The notes under the pieces were generated by a model that was not told where the DNA came from, searched no databases, and saw only the letters and a program-made list of their open reading frames with translations. Positions 11,158 to 21,698 of a stretch of 64,000 nt of DNA are shown here, piece after piece. This stretch comes from Paracamarosporium sp. OC-R06-R3 (Eukaryota; Ascomycota; Dothideomycetes; Pleosporales; Didymosphaeriaceae). Position 1 is the stretch's first letter; the number at the start of each line of letters is the position of its first letter. Both the position numbers and the translations under genes were made by a program. The stretch is taken from assembly GCA_019828545.1 (NCBI GenBank), contig JACVRA010000138.1, positions 186,001 to 250,000 on the forward strand, read 5' to 3'.

Positions 11158-11787
11158 ATGCCGCGCCTCGACACCTGGATCAAGACCCGCGTCCTGACCT
11201 TCATCAAACCCCGCCACCACAAGAAACTCACAACGAAGGACATCACAATCAGCAAGCCCATCTCCTCGTCTTTCCAACACTGGACGCCCGTCATGCGCAC
11301 ACCCCCACAGCCCTGCTCCCGCTGGTCCGTCTCCGCCGAAGACCTCCTCCTCGGCAGCACCTCCTCCACATCCAGCACGCCCAGCCTCACACACTCCCGC
11401 GAATCCAGCAACTCCAGCGGCATAACCATCGTCGTCCACTCGCCACCCCCCTCGACCCCACCGCCAGACTTCTTCCCCAACGAGCTCCCCCTCCTCACAC
11501 GAAGCATGTGGAACGAGAGCCCCAGACCAACTATCATCCTCCCCGCGACGCCGCCCACCGAAACCGTCCTCTTCTCCGAGACCCCCAGCCCAACAAGCTA
11601 CTTCAAGAGCGCCTTCGAGTTCGACGTAAAGGAGCTCATGCTGTCTGCGGATAGCGTGCTGAGCGAGACGGACGTCACGGATGTGCAGCGCGAGAGCCAT
11701 GTTTTCACGCAGAGGCGGCTGACGAGGAGGATGAGCATGGGGCTCGATGGGTTTAGGCCGAGCACGTGGGAGTACAACCGGATTTAA
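11158..11787 (+). CDS. Small CRIB-like protein (209 aa), otherwise unrecognised
   Basis: Single exon, 209 aa, ATG in good context (CAAGATGCC). Residues 31-41 read ISKPISSSFQH, which fits the first part of the CRIB motif (I-S-x-P-x(2,4)-F-x-H) that binds Cdc42/Rac GTPases; the usual H-V-G end is replaced by W-T-P-V. The N-terminus is basic (KPRHHKK), the middle is Ser/Thr/Pro-rich and probably disordered, and the C-terminus has a short acidic helix-like stretch and a basic RRLTRRMSMG patch. No kinase or other domain follows, unlike PAK/Cla4 proteins. A small effector-type or scaffold protein in polarity signalling is possible, by inference from the half-motif only. Confidence 0.65.
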   Translation: MPRLDTWIKTRVLTFIKPRHHKKLTTKDITISKPISSSFQHWTPVMRTPPQPCSRWSVSAEDLLLGSTSSTSSTPSLTHSRESSNSSGITIVVHSPPPSTPPPDFFPNELPLLTRSMWNESPRPTIILPATPPTETVLFSETPSPTSYFKSAFEFDVKELMLSADSVLSETDVTDVQRESHVFTQRRLTRRMSMGLDGFRPSTWEYNRI

Positions 11788-12416
11788 GCAGGAGATGGGA
11801 TGAGGTTGCGTTTCTATCGGTCGATTCGATGCGAAACGAGACGAGACGATTTGCTGTTCTTTTCCTCGATTAGCGTACGTTCGATTTCTTGAGCGTTTGC
11901 ATTATTGTTTTTGGTTTGGGTGCATTGGGCTGGGCTGGGATAGATGTTGCATTGGTCGGTATACCCTTCTCTCTCTCTCGCTTTTTCGCTTTCTTTGTTT
12001 TTCTTCCTCTTCTTGTCACTCCTTTTTTTCTTCTTCTTTTCTTTCCTTTTTGCATCATCTTCTTCTTCTTCTTCGACTTCTGTCTATACTTTTTTTCTTT
12101 CTTACACTCCTTACTTACGACTTTTCACGGTGGTTGGGGCTTGAGATGATTTGTTTGCTGTAAATAGCTTAGCGTTACTTCTTTCTTCTTCTTCTGTCGA
12201 TACCATTATAGAGTTGCATTATGGAATTCATGTCTTTTCGCTTGTGCTTATTTAAGAATTTCCGTCGTTACTTATTTGGTGCCTCGAATGCTGTGAGATG
12301 CCAGTGGACAGCCCAGCATCTGTACGACAACCTCATAGAATCCGAAAAACATTATTAGATATCAAAATACAGTATACTAGTTACACGCATACGAATTTCG
12401 CAGCAACAAACATCTC
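11788..12416. other. 3' region with polypyrimidine tract
   Basis: Between convergent 3' ends. About 11965-12120 is almost pure C/T on the plus strand (CTCTCT, TTCTTC runs), which produces spurious Phe/Ser/Leu-rich ORFs. No gene. Confidence 0.6.
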
Positions 12417-13540
12417 TCACTCATCATAAGTATAACAAAGCGTCCCGCCCTCCGTATCCAACAACTCCTTCAGCGTCGCCCCGCCCGCCAACTCCCCCAT
12501 ATTAACCCCAAAACCAAGCGTAACATTCACCCCGCCGTAATCAAACGGAACAATAGGCCCGCCAACCTGATCCAACCGCGTACTCAAATCCTTCTGTTGC
12601 CACATCCAAAAGATATGGTCGAGGTTGCCGTGGTGCAAGTAGAACAGCGGGTCCGCAGGACTGTTCGCCGCATTGCCGATCTGGCCCAGGACGCCGCCGA
12701 CCCCGAAGTGCCCGCTGCCGTGTACGTTCCTTGCGTCGAAGCTGGGCGTGCCTTCGAGCTCGCGCACGAACGAGGTGTAGTCTGGCTGGTCGAGGGCTTT
12801 CTGCACTAGTTTTGGATCCGCGAAGCCGTTCATGATCCAGGGGATGAAGTCCCGGCGGAGGCAGTCTTTCTCGGGGATGTTCACGTAGAATGCTGGGGCG
12901 GCAAAGGGCCCGTCTTGGACGCAGCCGCCGCCCGTGCCGCCGGTGATGTTCAGTGGGTTTTGCTCGGCGGTGGGCGTCTCTTTAGGACCGTTGCCGCCGA
13001 ATCCGGTGCACGGGTCGAAGATTTCTGAGTCGAAGATGCGAGTGGATGTGAGGTTCTCGGGCTCAGCGTCTAGCGACCAGTCCCAGTAGGGTTGAGCTCC
13101 GGCGTAGCCACACTCATCCCTCAGCGCCTTTTCGTAGGTAGCTACGAAGTAACGGTGCCAGATGATGAAGTGACCGACCCAGTGGATGTTTGGCGTTTGC
13201 TCTGAGTGGACAGCCTGGTGGTCGTCGAAGCGGTTCACGGTTCCGTCGATTCCTGACTTGGCCGCCTTTGTTGTCAAACACAGAACAGCATCTATATACA
13301 ACAGCCTCTGTATTTGGGAAAGTTGTCGCCTGTGCGAGAAAAAACATTAGTAGTTGATTAAAGTGAGTATGAAAGAGGTTCTACTCGCCATTCTTGTCTT
13401 CTGGGAGGGTTGGAACACTTGGTATAACATGAAGGATCATCTGCAGTCAGGGTCGCCGTTGCAATGACCGGTGCGCTGCATGCAGGCTGGGCAAGTGGGA
13501 GCACGATCAAGGAGCTAAACACGAGGCCTAAGCCTAGCAT
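12417..13540 (-). CDS. Secreted tyrosinase (type-3 copper monooxygenase)
   Basis: Two exons on the minus strand: 13540-13389 and 13329-12417, 354 aa. The signal peptide starts at 13540 (MLGLGLVFSSLIVLPLAQPA); an in-frame ATG at 13615 exists but is less likely. Tyrosinase features: the CSNPPRRQEWR start, CuA histidines H92 (VHSEQT), H100 and H109 (HWVGHFIIWHRYF, spacing H-x8-H), the GAQPYWDWSLD stretch, and CuB with VHGSGH and FYLHHGNLDHIFW. All six copper ligands are present. Such enzymes oxidise mono- and diphenols; secreted short forms act on phenolics or in pigment formation. The intron (13388-13330, 59 bp) has a GC donor (GCGAGT). The nearby GT donor puts the rest out of frame, whereas the GC donor restores the family sequence EWRQLSQ exactly. 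Confidence 0.93.
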
Positions 13541-15257
13541 GTTGATGGGAATAAGAAACCGGAAAATTATTGGTCCTGCAGTGCGACAGAAGCCTGCGAC
13601 AGGTAATGGATTCACAGGGAACGGCTAGTGAGCTTATATACCAGGAAGGCCCAGATACAACATACTAAAAGAAATACGACAGTGCACTGGTATGATAAAC
13701 ACGGTCCATACCACTAGGAATCTGCTATGACTATAAATCTACGCGCGTGGGAGGCGCCAATATATTGGAAACCCTTGGATACAGTGATATGAACAGGGGC
13801 GAAAGACTGGTTCCAGACCTGCCGCGCGGCGAGGCGCAATATAGTCACGTTTCTTGATAATGGCATCCCTAGCTGAGGCTGCTTTGGGGCCCTTACAGGG
13901 TCGTGAAGGATACCACATGCACGTGGCTGCGGCTGGTGTTGACATAAAATCGACGCCACACAGGAGCCGTAACGGTAGTTATGATTGACGATCCCCAAAC
14001 GAAAGACCGTTGATACGTCTTTCGGTGCAAGCCCTGTTTGCAGGGCGTGTCCACATGATCTCTTGAGCCCGCGAATCTTTCAGACCAGGCCAGATCATAT
14101 CACATCTTCCCCTCCTTCCCCTCCTTCCCCTCCTTCCCCTCGTTTTCACGATCTTCCCATTGTTCGTCGCAGCGCGGTGATAGCCTCTCAGGACACGCTA
14201 GGGTGGGCCCCTCCATGGCTAACGAAGCCGAAAGCCACCATGCGCAGCAGTTCAAACTTCAAATCCTACCCTCATCTGATCCCAACTCTTAGACCTGGAC
14301 AGAGAAGTAGGCTGGGTGCCGGCAGTCGAATAAAATATTGAGAATTCTGCAATATGCAAGGTCGATGGTCGCGGCGAAAGATCTATCTAGGATTTCCTTA
14401 CCGAGCCTATCAAATGCCATCAAGCCATGTTTCTTACCAGTCATTGGTCTAGACTCTTCTTATACGCGACCCAGGGAGCATTTGATCTCCCGCTCCCAGC
14501 CCGTCTCTGATAGTGTCTCCGTGCCACCGTGCACCGCCTCGTGTAACAGCAGCTGGCGATGAAAATGCGACTTGACGACCTCTCCATGTTTAAGAACTAT
14601 AATTAAGGAAATAGACTTTCTGTGCCCCGAAAATTGTCCGGTCGAGGCAGACAGTACGAGACCCTCCTACCTCTTGGAGATTTAGTTGACAATCATTGCT
14701 AAAATTCAATTTTCCAATAATGAAATCCACATGCCTGTTGTAGTTCTTTTCTATTATTACGATTATTTTGCTTACGGTTCTAAGACGGTGGATGTATCGC
14801 CGCAAGTGAGACCTACACTTCGTGTGATGGCTCGAACATGGCCTATCATTCACAATTGACTAACTATTCTCGAAATGGTGTCTAAACAGGTTTGGCATTT
14901 GATGATGAAGATACCGGATGTAGTCATTGGTTTCACTCGTGGGAGCGAGGTCGAGAATCGCCCATGCTCCCGCCATGACGCATGCCCTAGAACAGCTGCG
15001 TCGAGGTGCTTGCGTCGACCGCCTCAAGTCACAAACATGTTTGAATATAGCACCTACATCAGAGTGAATTAGTGTCTCGCCGTCTTCGTTGAATCTAACA
15101 TGAGGAATTGGAGAGCCGCCACCCCATATAGGTATCTGTTCTTAGCATGAGCAGGTCAATAGGGAAAAGATATTACAACGTCTGGATCTTTAAGGAATAC
15201 GAAGCTTCCCGCTGTAAATCCACTCGTAGCAGATTCCTTGGGGCTGACTGATCAGAG
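13541..15257. other. Intergenic, 1.7 kb
   Basis: Divergent promoter region of the tyrosinase and the Pth11-like gene. It contains a 9-bp minisatellite (14106-14141) and a more AT-rich stretch around 14590-14780. No convincing gene. Confidence 0.4.
14106..14141 (+). repeat. 9-bp tandem repeat (CTTCCCCTC x4)
   Basis: Four perfect copies of CTTCCCCTC. Confidence 0.95.
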
Positions 15258-16620
15258 ATGGGGAACTTTATCAGTGCGGGTAACAACTCCCGTCAGCCTA
15301 TGTTCTTGGTCACCACTGGGATTCTTCTGCTCTTATCAATGATCGCCGTTGCCCTTAGGTACAGTACACGATTCCGTTAAGGACAATTTGCTGATCATCA
15401 TCTAGATTCTGGTGTCGTTGTGTGCATACCCGTTATGTCGGCCTTGACGATTGGTTCATGCTGTCTGCACTCATAATGGCAATTTGCATGGGGATCCAGA
15501 ACGGCTTCCACATATCCTGGGGAACTGGGTACGCTACATGAATAACCGTAGCTTTCAGAATATCATCTGACGAAGACAGACGCCACGGAGCGGATCTCGA
15601 TCTTCTTATCATCCTGGTGCCCACGCTAAAGCATTGGTATGCGTACCAGATGATATATCCATGGTCGTTATTCTTTGTTAAAGCCAGCATCCTCGCACTG
15701 TACTACCGCATTTTTACGCATACTAGGTTCCGTCGCGTTGTCTACGCTGTAACAGCCTTCGTGACAACATACACGATTTGTGTGTTCTTCTTAAACGTAC
15801 GTCCCGACTATCAGCGCTATACGCCCCTTAACACTAACACCGCTAGGCCTTCGAATGCCCCACGAAACTCTCCAATGCATGGTCTCCAACATTTCCCCAG
15901 GGATGCAACAACCTCCCCGCGACCTACTTTTCGACCGCTTCAATCAACATCCTAACAGACATCATAATCTTACTAATGCCAATCCGAGCATTCTGGAAGC
16001 TCCAACTCCATCCACGAAAGCGCTGCACGTAGTACCCAAACACACTAAACCTAAGCCAACCACGCTAATCATATCATCCAGGGGCCCTCATAGGCATATT
16101 CATGGTTGGAGGCATCGCAGTCATCGCCTCCATCATCCGCCTCTACGCCCTTTACATCTACACCACCACCAAAGACGTAGCCTACGACGCCATCTTCATA
16201 CTCCTGCTTTCCCAGATCGAGGTCAACATCGCTATTGTATCGGCCTCCGCGCCGGCGCTTCGACCCCTCTTCAACAAAACTTTCACGTCCAACTCGTCCA
16301 ATTGCCCTAGTCGACATGACGGGAGCTACGGCTGTGGAATGGGTAATAGATTCCGGTTCCGTGGAAGGTCGCGTGGTCAAACGGGATCGTGCTCGTGTGA
16401 CGGGAAACCGGAATTGGGGACTTCGTCTTCGGGGACTAGGTATACGGGGGGTGAGACGAGCGTGGGAAGTAACGCAAATGAGGAATTGACACTGCGCGCG
16501 GAGAGAGCAGATGGGATTACGAAGACGACTGAGATGAGGGTGGACGTTGAGTCGATGTTGCAGGGACGGAGCGGTCCCACCATGTCCGAAGTGAGGAGCA
16601 CAAGGGTACAAGACAAGTGA
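15258..16620 (+). CDS. Pth11-like rhodopsin-domain membrane protein, with a phase conflict
   Basis: Five exons: 15258-15358, 15406-15528, 15580-15796, 15847-16028, 16082-16620. Seven hydrophobic segments and the signatures of the fungal 'rhodopsin domain' family related to Pth11: ALRFWCR, GLDDWFML, WYAYQMIYPWSLFFVKASIL, YRIFTHTRFR, FECP...PQGCN, INILTDIIILLMPIRAFW, GGIAVIASIIRLYAL, SQIEVNIAIVSASAPALRPLF. About 385 aa, with a Ser/Gly/Arg-rich cytoplasmic tail. Pth11-type proteins are putative G-protein-coupled receptors for surface or host cues. Exon 4 ends in phase 2 (donor at 16029) while the clean reading frame of exon 5 needs phase 1 after the CAG at 16079-16081. The model is therefore out of frame by one base; a four-G run at the acceptor makes a 1-nt length error or a real frameshift likely. 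Confidence 0.85.
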
Positions 16621-16970
16621 AAAATAGAAAAGACTTTGCAAACTTCAATTTTGAGGTAACTTTTACTGTCGATAACACGCCAAGTTTGGCCTAGAGTTGA
16701 AAGGGTGTGGAAAATGACAATTTGTTTTCAAGGTACGACCCCAACAGCCCAATTTTAAGATTCGAGGCAGCAAAAGGAAAACAGAGGTATTAGGTGAGGG
16801 GCAAAGAAGGATGTAACGCCCATTAGGAACCTCTCGCAGACAACTCATTACTTAAACAGCCCCAATCAACGTCTTACGGCAATACAAAAGACGTCTTTCT
16901 TCAAACGCCGCATTTCGATATCCCTCCGAAGATACCAGCCCAGGCAATACGAAGCGCCTTTCAAGCAGCT
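16621..16970. other. Intergenic between convergent genes
   Basis: 350 bp between two stops; presumably 3' UTRs. Nothing else seen. Confidence 0.4.
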
Positions 16971-19110
16971 TCACTGGGCATTTACCAATGGTTCGGCCTT
17001 TTCAGAAGCATTCCTTGTCGCATTGTCCCGCACCAACCAGCTTCGAAACGCTTTGGCTTTGGACTGTGATCCATATGTGGCCTCCCTATCGAGATGGCTG
17101 GCGAGACAGAATGCCTCCACCACCTTGGTAACGGCGATCTCGCCATTGTGATTGAAGGGAACTCTCCCGAGGAACTTACCCAAAGTGATCGAGCCGAGCT
17201 TGACATGTGACTCAGTAAGGTAGTCTGTACTGGTGAGTATGTCGTCGGGTGTCGTTCGGGTTACGAAGTTCCAACCATCAGCCGACATCGAACACTGCCG
17301 TGCTTGTACCTGCTCAACACAAGCCAGTATTCCTGGGTTCATAGATTAATCGTTTTATATATCAAATATACTTAACAACGATCGCCTACCGAAAGCCTTA
17401 GTAACCTGCCGCTTCGTCGTGGTGTATGTAGGCGTAACTTCGAGGATCTCCAGAAAATCATCCAAGGAAGCAGCCCCAATGAAGATGTGCCGGTGTTTGT
17501 ATTCTAATTCACGTTCTTCCCCTTCATGTGAATCCATATCTTCGTCGATGCTGAATGAGGCGTCTGGCACATGCTGTGTCGCTTGACGAGTATATGCTTG
17601 CTGAGGTGTAGACACGTTGACAGGAAGTTTCAGCGATACCCTACGACGATGCTCCTTCATTGGTGTGTTCACTGGATGGACTTTAAGCGGATTTGCTTTC
17701 AGTTCAAGGATGCCGTCGTTCGTAATACGGCGTGATCGATTCTTATACGATTTAATTCCGCTGTCGCCAGAGGAGTTCGCGTAATCCGACGATGAACTGT
17801 GGTGTGTGATATCGCGATGGAATACCGCACCTTCCCGCGCGTGGCGCATTTCGATCTTGGCTTTCTCAAGACTCTTTCTAAACTTCTCTGTCATATCGTC
17901 GATTCGAGCGAAATCCTTGTTACGAGCGATCGTGTCGACTACCGAGAGGTCGTTCGTCTGAGTTATGGAAGCTTCCGGGTTCAATCTATAAGCAGATTCA
18001 TCGGTAGACTCCTTGATGTGGCCATTGTCCATCAAAACTATTTTGTCCTTGAGTGATGGCTCCAAGCCCAGGGCAGACGGGACCGCAGTGGCCCCTGTGG
18101 AGTGAGTGTTAGACGAGCATGCTTTTCAGTGTCGCACACCTTGACTTCATGACTTACCCTCATGTAGTTGTAGTTGCGCTTCGGTCTTGGCATTTGTCTG
18201 TACATCTTCATCTTTAGGATGCTCTATACTCGCCTGGTTCTCAACGGAAGCCTCGTTTTCAGGTCTGCCGATCTCCATCGACTGTGAGACACTATCAACA
18301 TTGCCAACAGCTACCTCTGGAACTGAAGAGTTCAACTCTGGAGGAGCTGTGGCCGAGGGATCCGCCCATTTCGCCTGCTCTCTACCCCCGACTAGCTTGT
18401 CACACAGGGCGCGCTTCAGTTTCTGAGTCTCCTCTTCCGTGATCGCATTGTCATCACGCATTGGAGGTGCCCAGGGCGGCAGAGTGATGGAGGGTGCCGG
18501 GACGCTCGTACCTAGCTGCGCGTCGTCGGGAAGCCATTCTGTAGGCATGTCATAGCCCTCTGCCGCCATTTGGCTAAAGACAAGATTCTTCAAACGCTCT
18601 GTGTCCTCGGGTGGCAAATTGCTAATCGTGTGTAGCGCTGCTTCATAGATCGAAGGTGGATAGTCGTCTAGTAACTCAAAAGGAGGCTCGCTTTCCTGAG
18701 GATTCTGTGGTGGAGCGCCGCGCTTCAGCCCACTCTTTGACTGTTTTGGGTACGCTCTGCCTCCAACAGGAGCACTTTTTCCGTCGTGAGGAAGGAGATA
18801 AAATTTTTTCCGCCGGGTAGAAGAATGTGACTGCTTCGGGAGCGCGTCGGCAGGATTTGAGCCAGAGTTGAAGCTAGGAATGTCTGTCGAAGTTAAGAGC
18901 TACGTCTGACGGGTTAGATGTGGGCGGAATAAGAGACAAATTACCTTTATGACTGTCGGGATGTATCTCTTCAGCTGCCCGCACCGCGCCACCTCGGGGC
19001 TCTCCTTCATCCTCGACACTCTCTGCGTACGTAATTCGCGCTGCAAGCGAACTTGATTTGCCTTCCCTCTGCTTTCTCCGCCGCTCCTTCCGTGCCAGTG
19101 AGCCCGGCAT
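16971..19110 (-). CDS. Unrecognised protein, about 652 aa
   Basis: Four exons on the minus strand: 19110-18945, 18883-18158, 18094-17390, 17332-16971; introns of 61, 63 and 57 bp, all in phase, which supports a real gene. The N-terminus is strongly basic (LARKERRRKQREGK, possible nuclear signal). The middle is polar and probably disordered (many Ser, Glu, Pro; ALHTISNLPPEDTERLK, WLPDD, TLPPWAPPMRDD). The C-terminal ~170 residues look folded (HIFIGAASLDDFLEIL, QCSMSADGWNFV, AVTKVVEAFCLASHLDREA). I recognise no domain. The frame extends upstream of 19110 to an ATG at 19263, but that extension is His/Arg/Pro-rich and unlike protein. Function unknown. Confidence 0.75.
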
Positions 19111-19810
19111 TTTGTCCAATGTAGTTTCCACCGCCTCAAGCGTATTTTGGAGGCTCGAAAGAAGATTTGGTCGTGGGTGGTGTTGAAGAGGGTGAAGGTG
19201 ATGGCGACGGCGACGGCGAAGTAGGTCGTTGGCAATTATGCAACGCGAAATGGCCGATCGCATGCCGAGCGCATGGTGAGGTCAAGTTGGAAGGAGCTGG
19301 TTCAGGTTTTCACAGATTTGGCAGGTGCACTTGTGTATGTTTATCGTCGAGCCTGCACGTGCGTTCACGTGGCAACCCAACCTCCAGGGCTTAAGGCTAG
19401 ACAAAACACGGTTCTAGACTACAATATTGGATTAAATGCTCACCCTCTATTGCTCTGGGAAGGCGCTCGAAATGCGGTTGCCCCACAAATACTCGTTCGT
19501 ATGCTACTTCCCTCTAGATACCTCTCGCAGCTGAACTTGTGTAGGGTAAGGAGCGATTCAGCAAAATGTTTCGAGGCGAACAGGACATTCACTACAAATC
19601 GAATGACCGGATATCATGCACCATAAGTAAATGGATGAACAATTGATGCAAGCCTCTTCTACAGCCCCCATCGCCTTCTCACAGTTGCCAAGCATTCCAC
19701 AATCGACACAGCCTCTTGTACAACAATCATGTTGTACCCCACGGCGAAAGATTGTCAGCCTCTGAGTTCATGTTTCCTTTTTAGGAACTGACTCGGGCTA
19801 AACAATGAGA
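19111..19810. other. Intergenic, 0.7 kb
   Basis: Upstream of the unrecognised gene and downstream of the repeat protein (both minus strand). Starts with an imprecise GGCGAC/GGTGAAGG-rich stretch near 19170-19220. No gene seen. Confidence 0.4.
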
Positions 19811-20785
19811 CTAAAAGGATGACCGATGCGAGATTCCGGTACTTCGTGCGCTCGCGCTAGGCGCTGTTGCTTTCTGTGGAGGTTCCGATTGTAAAGGTCG
19901 CGTATTCGGTGACGATTTACCCTGGCCAGATGAAACCAATGGCTTCGTACCCTTAATCTGTGTTGTAGTGGGCTCTCTTTGTTGGCCAGGTGTCAACGAC
20001 TTCTTCGTTTGGCTAGGCGACGACGATGGCTTCTTCGCTTGGAGAGGCGAAGTAAACGGCTTTGGTGCTTGGGTAGGCGGCATAGACGACTTCTTCGCTT
20101 GAATAGATGGAGTAGATGACTTTTTTACTTGAATTGGCGGAGTGGATGGCTTTTTTACTTGAGGAGGCGGAGTGGACGGCTTCGGTGCTTCAGCATGCGG
20201 GGTAGATGGCTTTGGTGCTTGAACAGACGGATTAGATGGCTTTGATGCTTGCAAAGAAGGAGTAGATGGCTTCGGTGCCTTAACAGACGGAGTAGATGGT
20301 TTCGGTGCCTCAACAGACGGGGTAGATGGCTTCGGTGCCTCAACAGACGGAGTAGATGGCTTCGGTGCTTGAACAGACGGAGTAGATGGCTTCGGTGCTT
20401 GAACAAGCGGAGTGGATGACTTCTTTGCTTGAGTCGCCGGAGCAGATGACTTATTCGCTTGAAAAACCTGATTGAGTGGTCCTGGTGCGTGGGTAGGCGA
20501 AGCAGACGCATCTTTAAATTGACCAGGTGTCGAGGACCTCTGTGGAGTAGGCTCGACGATAATAATCGGTGGTAGAACAATTTGCGATATGATCAGTGGC
20601 AAATTCTTCCTAGAAGAGTAGATGTGATGACTCCCATCGTCCTGATCGTCATTTATGATGGTTGCAGGTTTCATCGGGGCGTCATCTTGAACGGTTTGTG
20701 TTTCATTGTTGCTTGATGACAATTGGGCGTGTACAACAACTGCAATGACAAGCACAAGTAAAGAAAATGTATGGAGAGACATCAT
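19811..20785 (-). CDS. Secreted Pro/Ser/Lys-rich decapeptide-repeat protein
   Basis: Single exon. The start at 20785 or 20782 gives a good signal peptide (MMSLHTFSLLVLVIAVVVHAQ) and a protein of about 324 aa; the longer frame from 20908 has an implausible N-terminus. After a spacer with several acidic residues, residues 108-267 are 16 tandem copies of a 10-residue unit, consensus QAPKPSTPSV, drifting to QAKKSSTPSI at both ends. The unit is basic and rich in Pro, Ser and Thr, so it is probably extended and O-glycosylated. A secreted cell-wall or matrix protein is the likeliest role, by composition only. No GPI signal is seen at the C-terminus. Confidence 0.75.
   Translation of the reverse strand: MMSLHTFSLLVLVIAVVVHAQLSSSNNETQTVQDDAPMKPATIINDDQDDGSHHIYSSRKNLPLIISQIVLPPIIIVEPTPQRSSTPGQFKDASASPTHAPGPLNQVFQANKSSAPATQAKKSSTPLVQAPKPSTPSVQAPKPSTPSVEAPKPSTPSVEAPKPSTPSVKAPKPSTPSLQASKPSNPSVQAPKPSTPHAEAPKPSTPPPQVKKPSTPPIQVKKSSTPSIQAKKSSMPPTQAPKPFTSPLQAKKPSSSPSQTKKSLTPGQQREPTTTQIKGTKPLVSSGQGKSSPNTRPLQSEPPQKATAPSASARSTGISHRSSF
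19982..20461 (-). repeat. 30-bp coding tandem repeat, 16 units
   Basis: Encodes the decapeptide repeats of the flanking gene. Units in the centre (about 20280-20400) are nearly identical; outer units have diverged, as expected for expansion from the middle. Copy number probably varies between strains. Confidence 0.9.
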
Positions 20786-21698
20786 AGCGAGTTTGAATTC
20801 AAATTTGTTTCCTAGACGAGTTACAGGCCGCAGAGGAGGATCCGTGTTGCTTCTGTTATATATCCACATATTCGCTCCGGAGTTAATGGGCTGGTATGCG
20901 GGGAACAAAGTTGCATTCCTAAGGAAAACTGCGAGAGCATTTAAAAATTATTGATTCGCTAGGGTTCTTGCAGCGGGTCGAGTGACTACGAAAATGGTGT
21001 GGAATGCTGACAGACCATGGAGGGACGATCCGGAGTCGAGTAATCGAAAACCGACGAGCGTAATACTAGAGATCACCGTTATAATTCTCTTATGGGTCAT
21101 CAATAAAGACAAGGAATAGAACATTTTGTTTAGAAACGAGCAGACACTTCATCGCTGGCGGAACCCGGTAGAGCAGATATTATCGGGACCATGAGCAGGG
21201 AATGCACAAGGCTCCAGAACCCCTCTAACATATAGATAGGTATGTTGCGGTAGAACATTCCAATCTTGCTCATAAGTTTCATAAAACCCACGAAAAGATA
21301 CGCGGGATGTTGAGTAGCGTCCTCAGCCAGGATTCGTGGATGTCGCTTCCGATGTTGTCATTACGAATGCACGCGCGTGATTGGCTCAGCACGGCCATTC
21401 CATCTTCTCCATTTTGATACTCGAACACAGACAATCTGAAATACTCACAACATTCATGGTACAAAAATCAATTAGTATCCAGAAAATCAAAGCGTGACCG
21501 ATAGCGGAAGCCTAGCTCGTAGCTTTGCCTGGGCAGTCTCGGCGCCGTCATGAATCCTTTCGACCTTCCTATTATCTCCAAAAGCTATCCTCACGAAGAT
21601 GCTAACATCATGAAGGGTAAATAGTCTTATCAGCAATTGGGCGTATAAGTACGTCTACGAAGTCAAAATCTTCGTTGCAATTGGATTGTAATAGCAGA
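20786..21698. other. Intergenic, 0.9 kb
   Basis: Divergent promoter region for the repeat protein and the AspA-like enzyme. No gene or repeat seen. Confidence 0.4.

Noticed and set aside
11113..11700. 195-codon minus-strand ORF
   Set aside because: Antisense of the CRIB-like gene; Gly/Trp/Glu-rich artefact.
11870..12163. Phe/Ser/Leu-rich ORFs
   Set aside because: Produced by the polypyrimidine tract.
13541..13615. 25-residue N-terminal extension of the tyrosinase
   Set aside because: The ATG at 13540 gives a clean signal peptide; the extension would bury it.
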